Source: Acidimicrobiales bacterium (GTDB taxonomy: Bacteria > Actinomycetota > Acidimicrobiia > Acidimicrobiales > UBA8190). Taken from it: a DNA stretch of 5,348 bases. This document shows, one piece after another, positions 1 to 4,710 of this stretch. The notes under the pieces were generated by a model. The model was not told where the DNA came from. It saw only the letters and a list, made by a program, of their open reading frames with translations, and searched no databases. Position 1 is the stretch's first letter. Each line of letters opens with the position of its first letter. The stretch spans positions 1-5,348 of the forward strand of contig JASHZK010000118.1 of the NCBI GenBank assembly GCA_030042575.1. Reading direction: 5' to 3'. Position numbers and translations under genes: made by a program.

Positions 1-1584
1 CGCCACGCCATCGTGCGGCAGCTGGCGCTCGCCATGGCGGCGGCCGAATGTGCGGGCGGGGGCCGCTGGTGCCTCGAGGCTGCCACCGGGCACGCCAAGG
101 ACCGCCGGCAGTTCGGCCGCCCCATCGGGCAGTTCCAGGCCGTGAAACATCGCCTGGCCGACATGCTCGTCACCGTCGAGCAGGTCACGGCTTTGGCCTG
201 GGACGCGGCCCGGGCCGCCGACGGCGGCGACGAGGAGCAGGCGCGGCTGTCGTCCGTGCTGGCCGCCGCCTTGGCCCTCGACGCCTACGTGGAATGCGCC
301 AAGGCCTGCGTGCAACTGCACGGCGGCACCGGATTCACCTGGGAGCACGACGCCCATCTGCACCTGCGGCGGGCCATGGTCCTGCGCCAGCTGCTGGGGG
401 GAGGCGACGGGCTGCGGCTGGAAGCGGCCCGCCTGGCCGGGCGCGGCCAGCGGCGCCCCGTCCAGGTCGACCTGCCCCCCGACGCCGAGGAGCTGCGGGT
501 CGGTGTTCGTGACCTCGTCGGGCAGGTGGCCGCGGCCAAGGGCACGACGGCCAAGCGCCGGGTCCTGGTGGACACCGGGCTGCTCGCCCCGCACTGGCCA
601 CCGCCGTGGGGACGGGGTGCCGGGCCGGTCGAACAGCTCGTCATCGACGAGGAGATGTCGGCCGCGGGGGTGTGGCGGCCCAACCTGGCCGTGGGGGCCT
701 GGGCCCTTCCCACCATCATCGCCCACGGCACCGCCGCTCAACAGGAGCGCTTCGTGGGTCCCACCCTGCGCGGCGAGCTCGTGTGGTGCCAGCTGTTCAG
801 CGAGCCGGGGGCCGGCAGCGACCTGGCCTCGCTCTCCATGCGGGCCGACAAGGCCGAGGGTGGCTGGTTGCTCACCGGACAGAAGGTGTGGACGTCGATG
901 GCCGAGCGTTCCGACTGGGGGATCTGCTTGGCTCGCACCGACGCCGAAGTTCCCAGGCACGAGGGCATCACCTACTTCCTGGTCGACATGAAGAACCCGG
1001 GCATCGACGTGCGCCCGCTGCGGGAGATCACGGGGGACGCCCTGTTCAACGAGGTGTTCTTCACCGACGTCTTCGTCCCCGACGAGTGCGTGGTGGGCGC
1101 CGTCGGCCAGGGCTGGCGCCTGGCCCGTACCACCCTGGCCAACGAGCGGGTCTCGATGTCCTCGGGCGCCACCTTCGGGTTCGGCATCGAGTGGATCGTG
1201 GCTTCGCTCGGCGACCTCGACACCTCGACCGGCGACAGCGACGCCGTGGTGCTCGACCGACTGGGGGCGCTGTTGGCCGAGGCCCAGTCGGTGACGCTGC
1301 TGGGCGCCCGCACCACCTTGCGCTCGGTTTCCGGCGTCGACCCTGGTCCCGAGGCCAGCGTCCGCAAGCTGCTGGGTGCTGAGCACGAGCAGCGCGTCCA
1401 GGAACTCGGCCTCGTGCTGCTCGGTCCCGAAGGCGCCACCACCGCCGGCGAGGCCCAGCAGTGGAGCCGTGGCTTTCTCTCCACTCGGTGCCTGACCATC
1501 GCCGGCGGTACCAGCGAGGTCCAGCGCAACGTCATCGCCGAGCGGATCCTCGGCCTGCCTCGCGACCCCGAGCCCGGGGCCTGA
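1..1584 (+). CDS. Tandem-fused acyl-CoA dehydrogenase (FadE34-like), 3' part
   Basis: This is a flavin-dependent alpha,beta-dehydrogenase of acyl-CoA thioesters. The frame is open to base 1. The GTG at base 13 falls inside a conserved helix, so it is not the start and the gene begins outside the window. Numbering from that GTG, residues 1-145 are the C-terminal helical domain of one ACAD unit (QFGRPIGQFQAVKH near 33-46, HGGTGF at 103-108). A linker follows at about 146-160. Residues 160-523 form a nearly complete second unit, with the FAD/substrate loop SEPGAGSD at 263-270 and a C-terminal AGGTSEVQRN stretch at 497-506. In the second unit, Glu378 (in NER) aligns with the isovaleryl-CoA dehydrogenase catalytic Glu, while the MCAD-type Glu position is Gly. 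The first unit has Ala at the equivalent site and no obvious substitute. Mycobacterial FadE34 has the same two-unit layout, and FadE28/FadE29 is the two-gene counterpart. A role in steroid or branched-acyl side-chain oxidation is inferred. Class is certain; substrate is not. Confidence 0.93.
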   Translation, partial: RHAIVRQLALAMAAAECAGGGRWCLEAATGHAKDRRQFGRPIGQFQAVKHRLADMLVTVEQVTALAWDAARAADGGDEEQARLSSVLAAALALDAYVECAKACVQLHGGTGFTWEHDAHLHLRRAMVLRQLLGGGDGLRLEAARLAGRGQRRPVQVDLPPDAEELRVGVRDLVGQVAAAKGTTAKRRVLVDTGLLAPHWPPPWGRGAGPVEQLVIDEEMSAAGVWRPNLAVGAWALPTIIAHGTAAQQERFVGPTLRGELVWCQLFSEPGAGSDLASLSMRADKAEGGWLLTGQKVWTSMAERSDWGICLARTDAEVPRHEGITYFLVDMKNPGIDVRPLREITGDALFNEVFFTDVFVPDECVVGAVGQGWRLARTTLANERVSMSSGATFGFGIEWIVASLGDLDTSTGDSDAVVLDRLGALLAEAQSVTLLGARTTLRSVSGVDPGPEASVRKLLGAEHEQRVQELGLVLLGPEGATTAGEAQQWSRGFLSTRCLTIAGGTSEVQRNVIAERILGLPRDPEPGA

Positions 1585-1590
1585 GCCGGC

Positions 1591-1619
1591 GGCCGACCGG
1601 CAGGCCCCGGTCCTCGGCC
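1591..1619 (+). terminator. Hairpin after the dehydrogenase gene, possible terminator
   Basis: Seven bases after the dehydrogenase stop codon, GACCGG (1595-1600) pairs with CCGGTC (1607-1612) around a 6-base loop. The stem continues as GGCC (1591-1594) with GGCC (1616-1619) after a 3-base bulge. No T tract follows, so it is not a canonical intrinsic terminator, though GC-rich actinobacteria often end genes with such U-less hairpins. Its position between a stop codon and a promoter candidate supports a boundary role. GC-rich sequence forms hairpins easily by chance. Confidence 0.35.
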
Positions 1620-1643
1620 GCGGGGCCCGGCGGCTGGCGGCGT

Positions 1644-1673
1644 TTGACAGCCGGCCCGGCCGCCGCCCAAGCT
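1644..1673 (+). promoter_or_regulatory. Candidate promoter of the MaoC gene, possibly leaderless
   Basis: A perfect TTGACA (1644-1649) is followed after 18 bases by CAAGCT (1668-1673), a weak -10 that keeps the A and final T of TANNNT. Transcription would then start at about 1680-1682, on or next to the ATG at 1682. No Shine-Dalgarno sequence precedes that ATG, which fits a leaderless mRNA. The -35 match is strong and the -10 is weak, so this is a candidate only. Confidence 0.4.
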
Positions 1674-1681
1674 GCCCGACG

Positions 1682-2104
1682 ATGACCACCTACTTCGAGG
1701 ATCTGGACCCAGGCGACGAAGCCCCGGTCACGACCCACACGCTCACCCGCACCGACCTCGTTCGCTACGCCGGGGCCTCGGGGGACTACAACCCCATGCA
1801 CCACGACGAGATCCTGGCCACCAAAGCCGGCCAGCCGAGCGTCTTCGGCCACGGCATGTTCTCGATGGGTCTGCTGGGCACGGCCCTCACCGACTACCTG
1901 GGAGTGGGCACCCTCACGCATTACCAGGTGCGCTTCAGCCGCCAGACGTGGCCCGGTGAGGGGCTGCGCACCAGGATCGTGGTGAAGGGCAAACGCCACG
2001 AGGACGGCCGGAACCTGGTCGACCTGGAGTGCAGCCTGGAGAACGCCGAGGGTGAGGTGAAGGTGGTGGGCGAGGCCACCGCCGCCCTTCCCACCAGGAA
2101 CTAG
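1682..2104 (+). CDS. MaoC-family (R)-specific enoyl-CoA/ACP hydratase, HadB-like
   Basis: This 140-residue single hot-dog-fold protein would reversibly hydrate a trans-2-enoyl thioester to the (3R)-hydroxyacyl form. The hydratase-2 motif is clear: YAGASGDYNPMHHDE at about 29-43, with Asp35 and His40 matching the catalytic Asp/His pair five residues apart in (R)-hydratases. The conserved FGHGMFSMG segment follows at about 55-63. The N-terminal run TLTRTDLVRYAGASGD is close to the HadB subunit of the mycobacterial FAS-II dehydratase as I remember it. HadB works with a partner (HadA or HadC) and none is present here, so it may act as a homodimer or pair with a protein encoded elsewhere. The ATG at 1682 is the first start in frame and has no Shine-Dalgarno. 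It lies 97 bases after the dehydrogenase, with a hairpin and a promoter candidate between. Hydration of the product of the neighbouring dehydrogenase is inferred. Fold and motif are certain; FAS-II versus beta-oxidation is open. Confidence 0.9.
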   Translation: MTTYFEDLDPGDEAPVTTHTLTRTDLVRYAGASGDYNPMHHDEILATKAGQPSVFGHGMFSMGLLGTALTDYLGVGTLTHYQVRFSRQTWPGEGLRTRIVVKGKRHEDGRNLVDLECSLENAEGEVKVVGEATAALPTRN

Positions 2105-2132
2105 CCGGGCCGCCGCCCCACCGTCGGTTCGA

Positions 2133-2147
2133 GGGCCGGACCGGCTC
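2133..2147. terminator. Small hairpin between convergent genes, possible terminator
   Basis: The 54-base gap between the convergent MaoC and SDR genes contains GGGCCG-GAC-CGGCTC, a stem of about six pairs including one G-U. An overlapping alternative pairs CCGGC (2141-2145) with GCCGG (2153-2157). There is no T tract in either direction. Convergent genes need some stop signal here, but the structure is short and could be chance in GC-rich DNA. Confidence 0.2.
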
Positions 2148-2158
2148 GAGGGGCCGGA

Positions 2159-3061
2159 CTAGAAGGCGAAAGGCGGAAGTCCGGGGTCGCGGTCGGCGAA
2201 CAGCGTGGACTTGGCGTCGGCCAGCTCCTTGGGCGTCCAGCGGTCGTCCCGGCTGACTTGGCCGGCCGCTTTCCATCCCGCCATCACCCAGACCGAGCCG
2301 CCGTAGACCACGAAATTCTGGCCGGTGACGTCGGCGGCGGCGTCGCTGGCCAGGAAAGCGACCAGTGGGGCCACGTTGTCGGGGGCGAAGGCGTCGAATT
2401 TGCCCTCCTCCGCCTTGGCCATCTCGCCGAAGAGGTCCTCGGTCATCCGAGTCCGGGCCCGGGGCGAGATGGCGTTGACGGTGACCCCGTAACGGGCCAG
2501 CTCCCGACCCATGATGATGGTCATCGCCGCGATGCCCGCTTTGGCGGCGCCGTAGTTGGCCTGGCCGGCGTTGCCGAAGAGCCCGGCTTCGGAGGCGGTG
2601 TTGATGATCCGGCCCGACACCTCCTCACCGGCCTTGGCCCGGTTGCGCCAGTGGACGGCGGCGAAGTGCGACATGGCGAAGTGGCCCTTCAGGTGGACGC
2701 GGATGACGTCGTCCCAGTCCGACTCCTCCATGTTGAAACTCATCTTGTCCCGCAGGATGCCGGCGTTGTTGACCAGGATGTCGAGCCGGCCCCAGGTGTC
2801 GACGGCCTGGGCGACCAGGTTCTCGGCCCCTTGCCAGGAGCTCACGTCGTCGGCGTTGACGGCGGCTTCGCCGCCGGCGGCGATGATGTCGTGCACCGTC
2901 TGCTCGGCCGGGGTCTTGTCGCTGCCCTCGCCGGCGCGCGATCCCCCGACGTCGTTGACGATGACCTTGGCGCCCTCCTCGGCCATCAGCAGCGACTCGG
3001 CCCGGCCGATGCCTCGGCCGGCACCGGTGACGATGGCGATCTTGCCGTCCAGCATGCCCAT
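2159..3061 (-). CDS. SDR-family (3R)-hydroxyacyl-CoA dehydrogenase (MFE-2/Hsd4A-like)
   Basis: This 300-residue short-chain dehydrogenase probably oxidises a (3R)-hydroxyacyl-CoA to 3-ketoacyl-CoA with NAD+. Visible motifs are TGAGRGIG (12-19) for the dinucleotide, Asp37 in VNDVGG (favouring NAD over NADP), NNAG (98-101), catalytic Ser157, and Tyr170-x3-Lys174 in the run GQANYGAAK. The stretches VNDVGG, NNAGILRDK, VHLKGHF, GNAGQANY and SPRARTRMTE mirror the dehydrogenase half of peroxisomal MFE-2 (HSD17B4) and Hsd4A-type actinobacterial enzymes. An extra C-terminal segment (about 260-300) follows the core. The ATG at 3061 is chosen over the in-frame start at 3187 because GAGGAGG lies six bases upstream (3074-3068) and the protein then begins just before the nucleotide-binding strand. 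It converges on a MaoC hydratase and a fused acyl-CoA dehydrogenase, consistent with one CoA-thioester pathway. Substrate is unknown; a FabG-like reductase is the alternative. Confidence 0.93.
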   Translation of the reverse strand: MGMLDGKIAIVTGAGRGIGRAESLLMAEEGAKVIVNDVGGSRAGEGSDKTPAEQTVHDIIAAGGEAAVNADDVSSWQGAENLVAQAVDTWGRLDILVNNAGILRDKMSFNMEESDWDDVIRVHLKGHFAMSHFAAVHWRNRAKAGEEVSGRIINTASEAGLFGNAGQANYGAAKAGIAAMTIIMGRELARYGVTVNAISPRARTRMTEDLFGEMAKAEEGKFDAFAPDNVAPLVAFLASDAAADVTGQNFVVYGGSVWVMAGWKAAGQVSRDDRWTPKELADAKSTLFADRDPGLPPFAF

Positions 3062-3067
3062 TCCCAG

Positions 3068-3074
3068 CCTCCTC
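3068..3074 (-). promoter_or_regulatory. Strong Shine-Dalgarno sequence of the SDR gene
   Basis: On the minus strand GAGGAGG is followed by six bases and then the ATG at 3061. This sets the SDR start and rules out the 42-residue upstream extension. It is the only clear Shine-Dalgarno sequence I find before any start in this window. Confidence 0.8.
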
Positions 3075-3077
3075 GAG

Positions 3078-3109
3078 GTGCCGCCCGGCACCGCCGGTCC
3101 CTCCGGCGG
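3078..3109 (-). other. Two adjoining hairpins in the presumed SDR leader
   Basis: Read on the minus strand, CCGCCGG-aggga-CCGGCGG (3109-3091) is followed at once by GTGCC-GGGC-GGCAC (3091-3078), and the Shine-Dalgarno sequence begins four bases later. The pair could be a structured 5' leader affecting translation of the SDR mRNA, or a U-less terminator for the upstream acetyltransferase gene. Both stems are perfect but short and wholly GC-rich, so chance is not excluded. Confidence 0.35.
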
Positions 3110-3138
3110 CCAGGCTCGCTGTCCGGCGGCACGTCGAC

Positions 3139-3193
3139 GCCGGATGTTGACCCGGGCAGCATGGCCGATCGTCCCGACCAGGGTCAATCCGGC
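3139..3193. repeat. Imperfect inverted repeat upstream of the SDR gene, candidate operator
   Basis: The left arm GCCGGATGTTGACCC (3139-3153) and right arm GGGTCAATCCGGC (3181-3193) are reverse complements except for a 2-base GT insertion in the left arm, with 27 bases between. The arms flank the candidate SDR promoter, and the right arm contains its -35. This could be a repressor site or a stem-loop. I do not recognise it as the KstR or KstR2 motif. Confidence 0.4.
3158..3187 (-). promoter_or_regulatory. Candidate promoter of the SDR gene
   Basis: On the minus strand TTGACC (3187-3182) is followed after 18 bases by CATGCT (3163-3158), resembling the arrangement before the MaoC gene (TTGACA, 18 bases, CAAGCT). 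Transcription would start near 3151, giving a leader of about 90 bases that contains the two hairpins and the Shine-Dalgarno. The -10 is weak. An independent promoter fits the 159-base gap to the upstream acetyltransferase gene. Confidence 0.3.
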
Positions 3194-3220
3194 ACGGGAG
3201 CCCCCGGAGGCGACGACCCG

Positions 3221-3868
3221 CTACGGCCGACGTGGGTCGCGGCGCAGGAACCAATTGTCGATCCCCAGGGCCGGGGCGTGGTCCACCAATTCGAAACCGA
3301 GGCCGCGGTAGAAGCGCAGGTTCCGTTCCTTGTTGGTCTCCAGCCAGCCAATTCGGCTTTGGGCGTCGAGCTCTTCGCACAGGGCGGCCATGACGGCTCG
3401 GCCGATGCCGGTTCCCTGGTAACCGGGCTCGACCCCGACGGGCCCGATGTGCCAGTGCTCCTCGGGCAGGTCGTGGGCGGCCCAGGTGGCCCACAGGACG
3501 GCCGGCCGCATGGGGTCGCCGATCGGCGGCTCGGGCAGGGCCGAGGCGGCGTCCAGGAGGGGGGCCATCATCGTCCCGACGCATTGTCCCGGTGGGAGGA
3601 CCCCGGCCACGGCCAGGACGCAACGGCCGGACAGCGCCCCGTACTGGGGAGAGACGGCGCGCCCGAAGAGGTCGGCGAAGAGGCCATAGGTCTGGGCCAA
3701 ACGCACCAGAGGGTCCTCGCCGTAGCAGGCCACGCTGGCCGGGTCGTCTTGCAGGGCTCGCGCCGCCGCTCCGGCCGCCGCCAACAGTTCATCGGGTTGG
3801 AGGGTCCGCACCTCCAAGGCGGCCAGCCGCCGGGAGCGGTCGACGGGGGAGTCCCGGCCCGCTTGCAC
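3221..3868 (-). CDS. GNAT-family N-acetyltransferase
   Basis: This protein would transfer an acetyl group from acetyl-CoA to an unknown amine. With the GTG at 3868 as start it has 215 residues. Residues 18-27 (around LEVRTLQPDE) look like the first GNAT strand. HWHIGPVGVEPGYQGTGIG at about 138-156 holds the acetyl-CoA pyrophosphate loop (Gln151-G-T-Gly154-I-Gly156). The C-terminal WLETNKERNLRFYRGLGFE segment (about 175-193) is the usual GNAT strand-helix with Tyr187 as the likely general acid. The start is uncertain: no Shine-Dalgarno is present, TTG 3817 and GTG 3811 are alternatives, and the frame stays open upstream to 4198. The extension beyond 3868 is low-complexity Pro/Arg/Thr-rich sequence overlapping a divergent gene and is rejected. 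It lies 159 bases upstream of the SDR gene on the same strand, and no functional link to it is evident. The family is firm; the substrate is unknown. Confidence 0.85.
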   Translation of the reverse strand: MQAGRDSPVDRSRRLAALEVRTLQPDELLAAAGAAARALQDDPASVACYGEDPLVRLAQTYGLFADLFGRAVSPQYGALSGRCVLAVAGVLPPGQCVGTMMAPLLDAASALPEPPIGDPMRPAVLWATWAAHDLPEEHWHIGPVGVEPGYQGTGIGRAVMAALCEELDAQSRIGWLETNKERNLRFYRGLGFELVDHAPALGIDNWFLRRDPRRP

Positions 3869-3887
3869 CAGGCCATGATGGCAGGTA

Positions 3888-4652
3888 GTGACCCGCCGCT
3901 TCGTCCTGGTGACCGGTGCCGCCGTGGTGCTGTGCGCCTGGTGCGGGTGGGTGAGCGGGTTCCACCGCTCCACGGCGGCCGCCGGGATCACCTGGGGCAT
4001 CTCGCTGGCCGCCGTGGTGGCGGTCGATGTGTCGCTGTGGCGCGGCCGCCGGGGAGGGCGCTGGGGGCTGCGGGTCGAGTCGATGGCCGCCCGGTGGCCG
4101 GCCGCCGGCACTCGGGGGCGGGCCGTCCTGGGTGGGTTGACGCCCTGGGTGATCCTGGTGCTGGTGATGGCGGGGTGGGAAGCCCTCGGCATCGACACGG
4201 GCAGGCACGTCGCTCACCTGACGATCAGCGCTCTGACCCAGGCCTACCGTCCCCTCAACGCCGCCATGTTGCTCGTGTGGATGGGGGTGGGTGTCGGCTA
4301 CGGGGTGATGCGGGCCCGGTCGCCCGTGCGCTCGTCGCCCGGGCCGGTCCGGCCGGGCGCCGGTTCGCCTGCGGCCTGGTCGGCCCTGCCGGTGGTGGTC
4401 GGATCTGGGTTCGCGGGCTCGGCTCGGCCGCTGGTACCGGGCCTGTTGCTACCCGACGACCGGGCCGCGGGAGTGGCCTTCTGGGTGGGGGTGGTGGTGG
4501 TGGCGGCGGTCGTCGATGTCGTCGCCCGGCGCAGCCATGGCCACCTGGCCAGCGCCGAGCAGTTCCTGCGCCTCGTCACCGCCCCGAAGGCCGCCAACGC
4601 GCTGTGGGTACTGGCGTGGACCTTCGCCGGTTATCACCTGTACGCCCATTGA
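3888..4652 (+). CDS. Multi-pass membrane protein of unknown function
   Basis: I do not recognise this 254-residue protein. Hydrophobic segments are seen at about 4-23, 31-48, 83-102, 124-141, 188-212 and, more weakly, 238-253, so five or six membrane passes are likely. Arg-rich stretches lie between segments two and three (about 51-80) and after segment four (about 142-155), which the positive-inside rule would place in the cytoplasm. The end, WTFAGYHLYAH, resembles tails I associate with small actinobacterial membrane proteins (Trp, Gly, His, then a basic residue), but that is only an impression. The GTG at 3888 is the earliest possible start because an in-frame TGA lies at 3876; no convincing Shine-Dalgarno precedes it. 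It diverges from the acetyltransferase gene with starts about 20 bases apart and is followed after 58 bases by a carboxypeptidase gene on the same strand. No catalytic motif is visible. Confidence 0.8.
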   Translation: MTRRFVLVTGAAVVLCAWCGWVSGFHRSTAAAGITWGISLAAVVAVDVSLWRGRRGGRWGLRVESMAARWPAAGTRGRAVLGGLTPWVILVLVMAGWEALGIDTGRHVAHLTISALTQAYRPLNAAMLLVWMGVGVGYGVMRARSPVRSSPGPVRPGAGSPAAWSALPVVVGSGFAGSARPLVPGLLLPDDRAAGVAFWVGVVVVAAVVDVVARRSHGHLASAEQFLRLVTAPKAANALWVLAWTFAGYHLYAH

Positions 4653-4674
4653 CCTGGCTGGCCGGGATCCCCCT

Positions 4675-4703
4675 TTGGGCGGTCACGGCCGGGCAATTAT
4701 CTT
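4675..4703 (+). promoter_or_regulatory. Candidate leaderless promoter of the carboxypeptidase gene
   Basis: TTGGGC (4675-4680) and TATCTT (4698-4703) are separated by 17 bases, and TATCTT fits the TANNNT -10 rule. The ATG at 4711 begins seven bases after the -10, so transcription would start at or next to the A of the start codon. There is no properly spaced Shine-Dalgarno. The AT-rich patch around 4694-4703 stands out from its GC-rich surroundings. Confidence 0.5.
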
Positions 4704-4710
4704 CGGCGAG

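Noticed and set aside
13..15. GTG at base 13 as the dehydrogenase start
   Set aside because: The frame is open to base 1, and a protein starting here would lack the FAD-binding part of its first unit. The gene is cut by the window edge.
972..1670. A 232-codon minus-strand frame opposite the dehydrogenase
   Set aside because: It is a compositional shadow of the + strand gene, rich in Ser/Arg/Pro, with no recognisable motif.
2685..2700. His123 in the SDR (VHLKG) where many SDRs have a catalytic-tetrad Asn
   Set aside because: The same VHL sequence occurs in MFE-2 dehydrogenases such as HSD17B4, so it is a family trait and not a lost residue.
3062..3187. A 42-residue N-terminal extension of the SDR
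   Set aside because: The extension is Arg/Pro-rich, has no ribosome-binding site, and covers the inverted repeat and hairpins. GAGGAGG six bases before the ATG at 3061 marks the real start.
3140..3192. KstR or KstR2 operator
   Set aside because: The arms do not fit the TNNAACNNGTTNNA or CAAGNNCTTG patterns I know for these cholesterol regulators.
3869..4198. A 110-residue N-terminal extension of the acetyltransferase
   Set aside because: It overlaps the membrane protein gene on the other strand and is low-complexity Pro/Arg/Thr sequence with no GNAT features.
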